The notes under the pieces are model-generated. The model searched no databases. It worked only from the letters and a program-made list of their open reading frames with translations, and had not been told where the DNA came from. DNA of 64,000 nucleotides, taken from positions 434,001 to 498,000 of the forward strand of contig NTJI01000002.1 in NCBI GenBank assembly GCA_002307375.1. Reading direction: 5' to 3'. Positions within the stretch are counted from its first letter, which is position 1, and each line of letters opens with the position of its first letter. Of the stretch, positions 46,159 to 55,731 are shown one piece after another. The DNA comes from Lysobacteraceae bacterium NML93-0399. GTDB taxonomy: Bacteria; Pseudomonadota; Gammaproteobacteria; Xanthomonadales; Xanthomonadaceae. Both the position numbers and the translations under genes were made by a program.

Positions 46159-47601
46159 ATGCGCATCCCCGCCTTCAGGCCGTTGGCCGCCGCCCTGCTG
46201 TCGACCACGCTGCTCGCAGTGCCGCCCGCGTTTGCGCAGACGCGCAGTGCCGCACCGGTCGCGCAGCAGGCGATCGACCAGGCCGCGCAACTGCGCGAAC
46301 GCGCGCTGCAGGACGGCACCGCCTATGCGCTGATCGAATCGCTGACCACCGAGATCGGCCCGCGGCTTCCCGGAAGCGAAGCCGACGCCCGCGCGGTCGC
46401 GTGGGCGAAGGCGCGCTTCGAGGCGCTGGGTTACGACAAGGTCTGGACCGAGCCGGTGACGTTTCCCAAATGGGAACGTCGCAGCGAGTATGCGGCCGTG
46501 GTCGGCGCGCATGCGCAGCCGCTGGTGATCACCGCCCTCGGCGGCAGCCCGGCGGGCGACGTCAGCGCCGAACTCGGGCGCTTCGACAGCGTTGCCGCGC
46601 TGGAAGCCGCCGATCCGGCGACAGTGCGTGGCAAACTGGTGTTCGTCGACGTGCCGATGGCGCGCTCGCGCGATGGCAGCGGATACGGCGCTGCCGGTCC
46701 GGTGCGCAGCCGCGGCCCGTCGATCGCGGCGCGCAAGGGCGCGGCCGGGTATCTGATGCGCTCGATCGGCACCAGCCCGCATCGCGTCGCCAATACCGGC
46801 ATCACCCGCTTCGATGACGATGTGTCGCCGATTCCCTCGGCCGCGCTGTCGCTGCCCGACGCCGACCAGCTCACGCGCCTGCTCACGCGCGGCCCGGTCG
46901 AAGTCCATCTGGCGCTCGACTGCGGCTGGAACGGCGAATACACCTCGCAGAACGTCATCGCCGAACTGACCGGCCGCGAAGCACCCGAGGACATCGTGCT
47001 GATCGCGGGCCATCTCGATTCCTGGGACCTAGGCACCGGCGCGGTAGACGATGCCTCCGGCGTCGGCATCACCATGGCCGCCGGACATCTGATCGCGCAG
47101 CTGCCGCAACGGCCCCGCCGCACGGTGCGCGTGGTCGCGTTCGCCAACGAGGAACAGGGCCTGCTCGGCGCACGCGCCTACGCCGACGCGCACGGTGGCG
47201 CAGACGTCATCGCCCGTCACGTGATCGGCGCGGAAAGCGACTTCGGCGCCGGCCGCATCTACGGCTTCAACACCAGCGCACCGGCCGACCAGCGTGCCAC
47301 CAGCGATGCGATCGCCGAAGCGCTTCGGCCGCTGGGCATCGACTACCTGACCGACAAGGGCAGCCCGGGTCCGGACATCTCCCCGCTGGCCGCCAAGGGC
47401 GGCGCCTGGGGTTGGCTGGGCCAGGACGGCACCGACTACTTCGACCTGCACCACAACGCCGACGACACCCTGGACAAGGTGGATCCGGATGCCGTCGCGC
47501 AGAACACGGCCGCGTACGCGGTGTTCGCGTGGCTGGCGGCTGAGTCGCAAGGCGGCTTCGGCAGCGCGCCGAAAGCCGAAGGCGACGCCCCGGCGCACTG
47601 A
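46159..47601 (+). CDS. Secreted M28-family zinc aminopeptidase
   Basis: 480 residues. Signal peptide (MRIPAFRPLAAALLSTTLLA, cut near AFAQT). A PA-like insert is followed by the M28 catalytic core with all metal ligands: GHLDSWD (His, plus Asp), VDDASGVG (bridging Asp), ANEEQGLLG (catalytic and metal Glu), GAESDFGAG (Asp) and DLHHNADDTLD (His). It removes N-terminal residues or dipeptides in the periplasm. ATG 46159 has CAGGAG upstream. It ends in front of REP array B. Confidence 0.93.
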   Translation: MRIPAFRPLAAALLSTTLLAVPPAFAQTRSAAPVAQQAIDQAAQLRERALQDGTAYALIESLTTEIGPRLPGSEADARAVAWAKARFEALGYDKVWTEPVTFPKWERRSEYAAVVGAHAQPLVITALGGSPAGDVSAELGRFDSVAALEAADPATVRGKLVFVDVPMARSRDGSGYGAAGPVRSRGPSIAARKGAAGYLMRSIGTSPHRVANTGITRFDDDVSPIPSAALSLPDADQLTRLLTRGPVEVHLALDCGWNGEYTSQNVIAELTGREAPEDIVLIAGHLDSWDLGTGAVDDASGVGITMAAGHLIAQLPQRPRRTVRVVAFANEEQGLLGARAYADAHGGADVIARHVIGAESDFGAGRIYGFNTSAPADQRATSDAIAEALRPLGIDYLTDKGSPGPDISPLAAKGGAWGWLGQDGTDYFDLHHNADDTLDKVDPDAVAQNTAAYAVFAWLAAESQGGFGSAPKAEGDAPAH

Positions 47602-47647
47602 GCGACCGCGTCGGCGCTCCCTCGCTGAAGACGCGACGGAGGCCCGA

Positions 47648-48323
47648 ACCAGGAGCGCGCGCTCGCGCGCGAGGGCGTTCCCGTTTAAAGCCCTTCGCGC
47701 GCAAGCGCGCTCCTACACGGGGCAATTCGGCGAACTTCCCTCGCGCTTGGAATCGCGCGCTGCGATCACGGCGCGCAAAGAAGCGATTGATGCGACCCAA
47801 CTGTAGGAGCGCGCTCGCGCGCGACGGCGCTCCCGGTAACGCCCTTCGCGCGCAAGCGCGCTCCTACACGAGGCAATTCGGCGAACTTCCCTCGCGCTCG
47901 GGAGCGCGCGCTGCGATCACGGCGCGCAAAGAAGCGATTGCGTGCGGATACCTGTAGGAGCGCGCTTGCGCGCGAGGGCTGTCCCGGTGAAGCCCCTCGC
48001 GCGCAAGCGCGCTCCTACACGAGGCACGTCGGTGAACTTCCTCGCGCTCGGAATGGCGCGCTGCGATCACGGCGCGCAAAGAAGCGATCGCATGCGACAT
48101 ACCTGTAGGAGCGCGCTTGCGCGCGAAGGCGTTCCCGGTAAAGCCCTTCGCGCGCAAGCGCGCTCCTACACGGAGCACGTCGGCGAGCTTCCGTCGCGCC
48201 CGGAATCGCGCGCTGCGATCACGGCGCGAAAAAAAGCGATGGATGCGACCTAACTGTAGGAGCGCGCTTGCGCGCGAGGGCCTTCCCGGCAGAGGCCTTC
48301 GCGCGCGAGCGCGCTCCTACAGG
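47648..48323. repeat. REP array B: five tandem units, 151-bp period
   Basis: Units begin at about 47648, then at 47802, 47953, 48104 and 48255 (last three periods exactly 151). Each holds a forward REP (TGTAGGAGCGCGCTTGCGCG), a linker, an inverted REP ending GCGCGCTCCTACA and a conserved ~85-bp spacer with GGCAATTCGGCGAACTTCC and TGCGATCACGGCGCG. It fills the 785-bp gap between the convergent M28 peptidase and TrmH-family genes. The spacer is different from that of array A. No coding sequence is supported here. Confidence 0.92.
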
Positions 48324-48386
48324 GGCGTGTCAGGGGTGGTTGTCTGCGCGCGTGTGGACCTGCAGGCGTGCGCCTTCAGTGCGGCA

Positions 48387-49247
48387 TCAACGATGGCGTT
48401 GCCGCCACTGCGCCAGCAGCACCGCGGTCGCCGAAGCGACGTTGAGGCTTTCGACCGCACCACTGCCAGGGATGCCGAGCTTCATGTCGCAGCTCGCCGC
48501 CAGTGCATCATCCATGCCCTCGCCTTCGGCGCCCAGCACGTAGACCAGGCGCTGCGGCAGCTGCGTTGCAAACAGGTCTTGGCCACCCCGGACCACGGTC
48601 GCAGCAAGCTGGAAGCCGGCGCTGCGCAGCTGTGCCTGCGCGTTGTCCGCTCGTCCCATGCGAACGAAACGCACCGCTTCGGCGCCGCCTTCGGCCACGC
48701 GCGCGGCAGCGCCCGACAGTGCCAGCGGCGCGTCCTTCGGCAACAACACCGCACCGACGCCGAAGTGCGCGGCCGAGCGCAGGATCGCGCCGAGGTTGTG
48801 CGGATTGCCGACGCCGTCGAGCCACAGCGCACACGCCGGACCGTCGGGCAGTGCCTGCAACCAGTCGCCGAGCGACAGCGGCGCCTCGCGCAGCACGTCG
48901 GCGACGATGCCCTCGTGGTGCGTGCTTGCCGCGAGCTTGCGCAGGTCGTCCTCGCCGACCACGCGGTAGCCGACCCGGTTGCCCGCGCACCACTTGAGCA
49001 GCGGCTGCAATTGCGGGATGCGCGCCTCGAGCAGATACAGCTTGCGAATCGCCACGGGGCGGCGGGCGAACACCGCCTCGATCGCATTGCGGCCATACAG
49101 GCGCAGTTCGCGGCGTTCGTCTTCGCTCGCACGCGCGCGCGATTCCTCGGGGTGGGCGGCGGCCGGCGTGTGCGGACGCGCGGCGCCGCCGTGGCGGGCC
49201 CAGGGGCCGGTGCGTTCGCCGCCCGGCGGCCTGCGTGTGTCGTTCAT
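48387..49247 (-). CDS. TrmH/SpoU-family RNA 2'-O-methyltransferase
   Basis: 286 residues. After about 40 basic, Pro-rich residues, the SpoU substrate-binding domain (RLYGRNAIEAVFARRPVAIR) is followed by the trefoil-knot methylase with motif I DGVGNPHNLGAILRSA, motif II YVLGAEGEGM and motif III IPGSGAVESLNVASATAVLL. It methylates ribose in rRNA or tRNA; RlmB-like versus other TrmH paralogues cannot be settled by eye. ATG 49247 overlaps the stop of the symporter gene (ATGA). Confidence 0.92.
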   Translation of the reverse strand: MNDTRRPPGGERTGPWARHGGAARPHTPAAAHPEESRARASEDERRELRLYGRNAIEAVFARRPVAIRKLYLLEARIPQLQPLLKWCAGNRVGYRVVGEDDLRKLAASTHHEGIVADVLREAPLSLGDWLQALPDGPACALWLDGVGNPHNLGAILRSAAHFGVGAVLLPKDAPLALSGAAARVAEGGAEAVRFVRMGRADNAQAQLRSAGFQLAATVVRGGQDLFATQLPQRLVYVLGAEGEGMDDALAASCDMKLGIPGSGAVESLNVASATAVLLAQWRQRHR

Positions 49248-50686
49248 CGGTTGATCGTCTTCCAGAGTTCGGCGTGGCGGATCTGCAGCTTGTCGGGGTC
49301 GAACACCGGGTCGATGCCGAGCTTCTGCTGCGCCTCGTAGTCGCGCAGTGCTTTGAGCGCAGGGCGCTGCAAGATGAGGATGGCGACGATGTTGAGCCAG
49401 GCCATCAGGCCCACGCCGATGTCGCCCAGCGTCCACGCCATCTCGGCCGTGCGCAGACAGCCGAAGGTCACTGCCGCCAGCAGGCCGATGCGCAGCACGA
49501 AGATCATCCACGGCCGGTGCTTGCGGCGGTTGATGTAGGCGATGTTGGTTTCGGCCATGTAGTAGTAGGCGATGATCGTGGTGAAGGCGAAGAAGAACAG
49601 CGCCAGGGCCACGAAGCTTGCGCCCCAGCCGGGCAGCACCGATTCCACCGCGGCCTGGGCGAAGGACGGCCCGACCGCGATGCCGGGCAGCGCTTCGTAG
49701 AGCATCGCGCCTTCGCCGGCGGGATCGACGACGTTGTACATGCCGGTCGAGAGAATCATGAAGGCCGTCGCCGAGCACACCAGCAGCGTGTCGACATAGA
49801 CCGAGAACGCCTGCACCAAGCCCTGTTTGGCCGGGTGGCTCACTTCGGCGGCCGCCGCATGGTGGGGGCCGGTGCCCTGCCCCGCCTCGTTGGAATAGAT
49901 GCCGCGCTTGACGCCCCACTCCACCGCCAGACCCAGCACTGCGCCCATGCCTGCCTCCAGGCCGAACGCGCTGCGGAAGACCAGTCCGAACATCTCCGGC
50001 AATGCACCGGCGTTGATGAACATGATCACCAGCGCGATGAGGATGTAGGCCAGCGCCATGAAGGGCACGACCAGCTCGGCGAAGCGCGCGATGCGCTTGA
50101 CCCCGCCGAAGATGATGAAGCCCAGACCGATGACGATGAACGCCGCGGCCACCGCCGGCGCGGTGCCCCAGGCGGTGCCGGCCGCCGAGGCGATGCCGTT
50201 GGCCTGCACGCCCGGCAGCAGGAACCCCGTGGCGGCCAGCGTGACCAGCGCGAAGATCCACGCGTACCAGCGCTGGCCCATGGCCTTTTCGATGTAATAC
50301 GCAGGGCCGCCGCGGTAGCGCCCCTGATCATCCTTTTCCTTGTAGATCTGCGCGAGCGTGGATTCGACGAACGCAGTGGACGCGCCCAGGAACGCCATCA
50401 CCCACATCCAGAACAGCGCACCCGGCCCGCCGAAGGCGATCGCCGTGGCGACGCCGGCGATGTTGCCGATACCCACGCGCCCCGACAGCGACATCGCCAG
50501 GGCTTGGAACGAGGACACGCCGGCTTCGGACTTGCCGCCGGCCAGCATCAGCCGGACCATTTCGCCGACCTGACGGATCTGCACGAAGCGCGTGCGGATC
50601 GAGAAATAGAGCCCTGCGCCGAGGCACAACCAGACCAGCGGCGGACTCCAGATGATGTCGTTGAGCGACTTGACGATCGATTCCAC
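49244..50686 (-). CDS. Sodium:alanine symporter (AGCS family)
   Basis: 480 residues with about eleven helices. Family signatures: GRVGIGNIAGVATAIAFGGP, FWMWVMAFLGASTAFVESTL, YRGGPAYYIEKAMG and YSNEAGQGTGPHHAAAAEV. It imports alanine or glycine with Na+. The start is set at GTG 50686, which has GGGGAG at 6 nt spacing; ATGs at 50704 and 50716 are upstream of that ribosome site and less likely. Coupled to the TrmH-family gene by a 4-nt overlap. Confidence 0.9.
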   Translation of the reverse strand: MESIVKSLNDIIWSPPLVWLCLGAGLYFSIRTRFVQIRQVGEMVRLMLAGGKSEAGVSSFQALAMSLSGRVGIGNIAGVATAIAFGGPGALFWMWVMAFLGASTAFVESTLAQIYKEKDDQGRYRGGPAYYIEKAMGQRWYAWIFALVTLAATGFLLPGVQANGIASAAGTAWGTAPAVAAAFIVIGLGFIIFGGVKRIARFAELVVPFMALAYILIALVIMFINAGALPEMFGLVFRSAFGLEAGMGAVLGLAVEWGVKRGIYSNEAGQGTGPHHAAAAEVSHPAKQGLVQAFSVYVDTLLVCSATAFMILSTGMYNVVDPAGEGAMLYEALPGIAVGPSFAQAAVESVLPGWGASFVALALFFFAFTTIIAYYYMAETNIAYINRRKHRPWMIFVLRIGLLAAVTFGCLRTAEMAWTLGDIGVGLMAWLNIVAILILQRPALKALRDYEAQQKLGIDPVFDPDKLQIRHAELWKTINR

Positions 50687-50770
50687 GCAGTACTCCCCGG
50701 TCATGCGCGTCCGCATCGGACGTGCAACCGATTCTCCACCAATCGCCGGGAAACGCGAAGCGCGTTGCGC

Positions 50771-51316
50771 TCAGTCGCGCAGGCGTGCGAACACGCACAG
50801 GGCGTGCAGTCCGTCGGACTTGCGGATCGCCGCGCGCAGGCGGCCTTCTTCGGCGAAACCACAGGCCAGCAACACCTGCGCCGACGCCGGATTGGAGTCG
50901 AGCACGTTCGCCTGCACGCGCGACAACGCGAGTGCGTCCATCACCCAGGGCACATAAAGCGAGACCGCGCGACGCATCACTCCGCGGTTCCAGTGCGCGC
51001 GCCCGAGCCAGTAGCCCAGTTCGGCGGCGTGGGCGCGCTCACCGCTGCCCGGCGCGCGGATGCCGATGCTGCCGCAGGCCTCGCCGTCGATCTCGATCGC
51101 CAGTACCGGCTGGCTCAGGTCGACGACCTCGCCGGCCAGGAAGGCCTCGCCGTCGGCGCGCGTATAGGGGTTTGGAAACCGGTCGCTGAGGCCGCGGACG
51201 ATCGCCGGATCGTCCGCATGTCGCAGCAGGGCATCGAGATCGTCGGCGCGCCAGCGACGCAGCACGAAGCCGTCACCGTCGAGACGCACGGCGTCCCAGC
51301 GCCCGGCCTCAGGCAT
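50771..51316 (-). CDS. GNAT-family N-acetyltransferase (RimJ/RimL-like)
   Basis: 181 residues. The GNAT core shows VLRRWRADDLDALLRHADDP at the start, GSIGIRAPGSGERAHAAELG, YWLGRAHWNRGVMRRAV (acetyl-CoA loop) and ANVLDSNPASAQVLLACGF, the RimJ/RimL/ribosomal-protein-acetylase subclass. The start overlaps the stop of the RND pump gene by 8 nt, so it is the tail of the efflux operon. Its substrate is unknown; a role in drug modification is only a possibility suggested by the position. Confidence 0.88.
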   Translation of the reverse strand: MPEAGRWDAVRLDGDGFVLRRWRADDLDALLRHADDPAIVRGLSDRFPNPYTRADGEAFLAGEVVDLSQPVLAIEIDGEACGSIGIRAPGSGERAHAAELGYWLGRAHWNRGVMRRAVSLYVPWVMDALALSRVQANVLDSNPASAQVLLACGFAEEGRLRAAIRKSDGLHALCVFARLRD

Positions 51317-54300
51317 GGCCGCCGACCGACGGGGTTTCCGCCTCGAGCCGCTCGAGTTCCTGCGCCAGCGCCTCGGGCGATCGGGTGAACGGCGCCAGCA
51401 GCGCGTAGAACGCCGGCACCACGAACAGCGACAGCAAGGTCGAGAACGCCACGCCGAAGATGATCACCACGCCGATCGTCGCCCGGCTCGCCGAGCCCGG
51501 ACCGCCAGCCACGACCAGCGGCACCGCGCCGACGATCGTCGCCGCCGCGGTCATGATGATCGGCCGCAGACGCACCGCTGCCGCTTCGGTGATCGCCTCA
51601 CGCACGTTGCGTCCGTCGTCGCGCAGCTGGTTGGCGAACTCGACGATCAGGATGCCGTTCTTGGCCGCGAGGCCGATCAGCATCACGATGCCGATCTGGC
51701 TGAAGAGGTTCAGCGTGCCGCCGGTCGCCCACAGGCCCAGCAGGGCGCCGAGCACCGCCAGCGGCACGGTCAGCATGATCGACAGCGGATGGATGAAGCT
51801 CTCGAACTGCGCGGCCAGCACCAGGTAGACGATCAGCAGCGCCATCGCGAAGGTCAGCAGCACCGCGCCGCCGGCCTCCTGGAATTCGCGGCTTTCGCCC
51901 TTCCAGTCGATCTGCGCATAGTGCGGCAGCTCCTCGGCCGCGACCTGACGCGTCCATTCGAGCGCCTCGCTCATGGTGTAACCGTCGGAGAGTCCGGCCG
52001 AGATCGTGATCGCACGCAGGCGGTTGAAGCGGTTGAAGCTCGCCGGCTCGGCCACTTCGCTCAGCGTGACCAGATTCGACAGCGGGATCAGCGCATCGTT
52101 GCGACCGCGCACGTAGGTGCTTGCGAGATCGGCCGGTGACATGCGCGCGTCGCGGTCGGCCTGCAGCAGCACGTCGTATTCCTCGCCACTGTCGACGAAG
52201 GTCGTGACCTGGCGCGAGCCCATCATGGTTTCGAGCGTGCGGCCGATCTCCTGCACCGACACGCCCAGATCGGCCGCGCGGGTGCGGTCGATGTCCACGC
52301 GCATCTGCGGGCGGGTTTCCTTGTAGTCCGAGTCCGGATCCTGGATGCCGGGGTTCTCGCGCATGCGCGCGAGCATGCGGTCGCGCCACTGCGCGATCTC
52401 GGCGTAGTCCGGTCCGCCGAGCACCAGCTGATAGCGCTGGCCGCGGCTGCTGATCAGACCACCGGGCACGTTCGCGCGGACCTGCACGCCCGGCAGCTCG
52501 GCGAAATCGGCGCGCAGCATGTCGACGATCTCCGGCGTGCTGACCTCGCGGTCGCGCCAGTCCTGCAGGAAGACGATGACCTGGCCGTTGTGCATGTCGG
52601 CGCTGCCGCCCCAGCCGCGCGGCACGCGCGAATTGGCGCGTTCGATCGGCTGGTCTTCGCCCAGGTAGCGGTTGAAGATCGCCTCGACCTGCTGCATCTG
52701 CCCGACGGTGTAATCGAAGCCGGCACCTTCGGGGCCGTCCACACCCACGAAGAAGCGACCGCGGTCCTCGGCCGGCGACAGCTCGCCCGGCACGCGCCAG
52801 AACAGCAGCATCGCCGCGACCAGGCATCCGGCAACGGCCAGCGTCAGCACCACGATCAGCTTCATCGGCCGGAGGGCGACCAGACGATCGATGCGGCGAC
52901 CGTAGCCGCTGCTCAATGCGTCGAGCCGACGGGTCATCCAGGCGTTGAAGCCGCGCTGCTTGTGCCCGTGCGGCCGCACGAGCTTGGAACACATCATCGG
53001 GGTCAGCGTCAGCGCGATGAACGCCGACAGCGCGACCGCGCCGGCGAGCGTGACCGACAGCTCGCGGAACAGCCGCCCCGAATTGCCCTCCATGAAGCCG
53101 ACCGGCAGGAACACCGCCACCAGCACCGCCGTCGTCGCGATGACCGCGAACGCGACCTGCGCGGTGCCTCGCCGCGCGGCGACGAGCGGCGGCTCGCCGA
53201 GATCGGCGCGGCGCTGCACGTTCTCCAGCACGATGATCGCGTCGTCGACGACCAGGCCAATGCACAGCACCAGCGCAAGCAGGGTCAGCAGGTTGATCGA
53301 AAAACCGAAGGCGTAGAGCGCGACGAAAGCCGCGATCAGGCACACCGGTGCGGTGACGGCCGGGATGATCGCCGCGCGCAGGCTGCCCAGGAACAGCCAG
53401 ATCACCACGAACACCAGCGCCATCGCCTCGAACAGCGTCCAGTACACGCGCGTGATCGCCGAATCGATGAACACGGTGTTGTCGGCGGCGACGAAGATTT
53501 CGGTGCCTTCGGGCAGGGTCGCCTGGATGCGCTCGGATTCGGCGCGCGCGGCGCGGGCCACATCGAGCGCGTTGGCGGTCGAGGTACGCACGATGCCCAG
53601 GCCGACATTGGGCACCGAGTTGCTGCGCATGTACGAACGCCGCTCGTCCGGGCCCAGCTCGACGCGCGCGATGTCACCCACCCGCACCACATAGCCGTCG
53701 TCGCCGCGCCGCACCGGCATCTGCGCGAACTGCCCGGGCTCGCGATAGCCGCGCTCCACGCGCAGGGTGAAGTCGCGCGTGGCCGATTCGATGCTGCCGG
53801 CCGGCAGTTCGACGTTCTCGCTGCGCAGCGCATTCTCGACATCGGCAGCGGTGACGCCGCGGGCGGTCATCGCCTCGCGGTCGAGCCAGATGCGCATCGA
53901 ATAGCGCTGGCCACCGCTGAGCTGCACGCGGGCCACGCCGTCGAGCGAGGACAGGCGATCGAGGATGTAGCGGTCGGTGTAGTCGGTGAGTTCGAGCGTA
54001 TCCATCGTGCTCGAACGCAGGTTGAGCCACATGATCGCGTCGGCATCGGCCTCGACCTTGGAGATCTCCGGCGGATCGGCCTCCAGCGGCATGCGGTCGG
54101 CGACGCGGCTGATGGCATCGCGCACGTCGTTGGCCGCCGCCTCGATGTCGCGGGTGAGGTTGAACTCGATGGTGACGTCCGAGCGGCCGTTGCGGCTGCG
54201 CGACTCGATCGTGCGGATGCCTTCGATGCCGGCCAGCGCGTCCTCGAGAATCTGGGTGATGCGCGTTTCCACCACCGCCGCCGATGCGCCTGGATACGTC

Positions 54301-54446
54301 ACGTCCACCGATACGATCGGCGGATCGATATTGGGCATCTCGCGCAGCGTCAGGCGGCTGAACGACATGATGCCCAGCACCACCAGCAACAGGCTGACCA
54401 CGACGGCGAAGACCGGCCGCCGGATCGAGACATCCGACATCTTCAT
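51309..54446 (-). CDS. RND-family multidrug efflux permease (HAE1 type)
   Basis: 1045 residues, the full AcrB/MexB length: twelve helices with two large periplasmic domains. The proton-relay Asp pair is present in LVLCIGLVVDDAIIVLENVQ, and LTPMMCSKL, LPEGTEIFV and the second-half GAVPLVVAGGPGSASRATIG are typical. Starts MKMSDVSIRRPVFAVVVSLL. It overlaps the adaptor gene by 4 nt (ATGA). No outer-membrane factor gene is in the operon; a TolC protein from elsewhere, perhaps the one at 15.3-16.7 kb, would be needed. Confidence 0.95.
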   Translation of the reverse strand: MKMSDVSIRRPVFAVVVSLLLVVLGIMSFSRLTLREMPNIDPPIVSVDVTYPGASAAVVETRITQILEDALAGIEGIRTIESRSRNGRSDVTIEFNLTRDIEAAANDVRDAISRVADRMPLEADPPEISKVEADADAIMWLNLRSSTMDTLELTDYTDRYILDRLSSLDGVARVQLSGGQRYSMRIWLDREAMTARGVTAADVENALRSENVELPAGSIESATRDFTLRVERGYREPGQFAQMPVRRGDDGYVVRVGDIARVELGPDERRSYMRSNSVPNVGLGIVRTSTANALDVARAARAESERIQATLPEGTEIFVAADNTVFIDSAITRVYWTLFEAMALVFVVIWLFLGSLRAAIIPAVTAPVCLIAAFVALYAFGFSINLLTLLALVLCIGLVVDDAIIVLENVQRRADLGEPPLVAARRGTAQVAFAVIATTAVLVAVFLPVGFMEGNSGRLFRELSVTLAGAVALSAFIALTLTPMMCSKLVRPHGHKQRGFNAWMTRRLDALSSGYGRRIDRLVALRPMKLIVVLTLAVAGCLVAAMLLFWRVPGELSPAEDRGRFFVGVDGPEGAGFDYTVGQMQQVEAIFNRYLGEDQPIERANSRVPRGWGGSADMHNGQVIVFLQDWRDREVSTPEIVDMLRADFAELPGVQVRANVPGGLISSRGQRYQLVLGGPDYAEIAQWRDRMLARMRENPGIQDPDSDYKETRPQMRVDIDRTRAADLGVSVQEIGRTLETMMGSRQVTTFVDSGEEYDVLLQADRDARMSPADLASTYVRGRNDALIPLSNLVTLSEVAEPASFNRFNRLRAITISAGLSDGYTMSEALEWTRQVAAEELPHYAQIDWKGESREFQEAGGAVLLTFAMALLIVYLVLAAQFESFIHPLSIMLTVPLAVLGALLGLWATGGTLNLFSQIGIVMLIGLAAKNGILIVEFANQLRDDGRNVREAITEAAAVRLRPIIMTAAATIVGAVPLVVAGGPGSASRATIGVVIIFGVAFSTLLSLFVVPAFYALLAPFTRSPEALAQELERLEAETPSVGGHA

Positions 54447-55558
54447 TGCGCGGCGTCCCCGCTGGCCGCGTCATCGGCCTGTTGCGCCTTGGCTTCCTGC
54501 ACCGACCCTTCGGTGATCGTCATGCCCGGCCGCAGCTTGCCGGTGCCGTCGACGACGATCCGTGTGCCGGGCTCGAGGCCCTCGACCACTTCCACCAGGC
54601 CCTGCTCGCGCACGCCTACGGTGATCGGTGCCTGCTCGACCGTGTCGTCCTCGCGCACGCGGTAGACGAAGGTGTCGCGGCCGACCTGGATCACCGAGAT
54701 CTCCGGCAGCATCAGCGCCTGCCGGCTCTGCTGCTGCAGACGCACCTCGACCAGCATGCCCGGGCGCAGCTGGCGCTCGGGATTGTCGAACGCCGCGCGC
54801 ACCACGACCGCACGCGTGCCCGGGTCGATGCGGGCGTCGATCGTCTGCACCGCGCCCTCGAAGTGCATGCCCGGACGCGCGGCGACCTGACCGATGACCG
54901 TCTGCCCCGGGGCCACGCGCGAAAGCAGGGTCTCGGGCACGGGGAAGTCGACGTAGACCGAACCGATGTCGTCGAGTGTGGCGATCGGCGTGCCCGGCGT
55001 GACCAGGGCACCCGGGCTAACCTGGCGCAGACCGAGCACGCCGGCGAATGGTGCGCGGATGGTGCGGTCGCTGATGTTGGCGCGCATCTCGGCGACCGTG
55101 GCACGCGCGGCGTCGCGCTCGGCACGCAGGGTGTCGACCGACGCGCGCGAGATCAGCTGGCTGTCGACCAGCTCGGCGCCGCGGCGGTACTGGCTGTCGG
55201 CATCGATCGCCGCTGCCTCGGCCGCGTCCAGCGTCGCCTGCTGCTGGTTGCCGCTGAGCGTGACCAGCACCGCACCGGCGGCCACCTCGTCGCCGCTTTC
55301 GAAATTCACCTTCTGCACCGTCTCGCTGACCTTGGAGGTCACGGTGATCGACTCGCGCGCATTCACCGTGCCCAGTGCGGTCACGCTGTCGTTCCACTGG
55401 CGCATTTCGACGACGGTGGTGGTCACCGGCACCGCGCCCCCGCCGGCCTGGCCGGCAGGCGTCTGCGCGCCACTGCCGCACGCGGTCAGGGCGGCGGCAA
55501 AAAGGAAACCGAAGGCCCGCGGAAGATGCGCGGGGCGGACGGGAAAATGCTGGGACAA
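54443..55558 (-). CDS. RND periplasmic adaptor lipoprotein
   Basis: 371 residues. A lipobox LTAC (in FLFAAALTACGSG) anchors it in the inner membrane. Then come the lipoyl half-motif (KVNFESGDEVAAGAVLVTLS), a helical hairpin with QLISRASVDTLRAERDAARA, the barrel part (IRAPFAGVLGLRQVSPGALV) and the C-terminal IVVDGTGKLRPGMTI. There is no ATG just before the signal sequence; TTG 55558 (reading LSQHFPVRP...) is the most plausible start, with AGGT upstream. ATG 55675 would add 39 unlikely residues. Pairs with the downstream RND permease. Confidence 0.88.
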   Translation of the reverse strand: MSQHFPVRPAHLPRAFGFLFAAALTACGSGAQTPAGQAGGGAVPVTTTVVEMRQWNDSVTALGTVNARESITVTSKVSETVQKVNFESGDEVAAGAVLVTLSGNQQQATLDAAEAAAIDADSQYRRGAELVDSQLISRASVDTLRAERDAARATVAEMRANISDRTIRAPFAGVLGLRQVSPGALVTPGTPIATLDDIGSVYVDFPVPETLLSRVAPGQTVIGQVAARPGMHFEGAVQTIDARIDPGTRAVVVRAAFDNPERQLRPGMLVEVRLQQQSRQALMLPEISVIQVGRDTFVYRVREDDTVEQAPITVGVREQGLVEVVEGLEPGTRIVVDGTGKLRPGMTITEGSVQEAKAQQADDAASGDAAQ

Positions 55559-55731
55559 GAGGCGACCTGCGGGGACGGAAAAACCGCCCGATCTTACCCG
55601 CTGACCCGTGACGTTCACCGTGCCAATGGATGGGGTGAAAAAACAGCGTTCCACGTCAACCGCTGGTCGCTTCACGCGTTATGGCCCAGTCTGGCCCGAC
55701 CGCGCACCGCGCCCGTATCGAGGCACCCTAC

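Noticed and set aside
47648..48323. Regularly spaced repeats that might be a CRISPR array (also 24313-24735)
   Set aside because: Repeats are palindromic REP elements, the spacers are conserved rather than unique, the period is 118 or 151 bp, and no cas gene is present.
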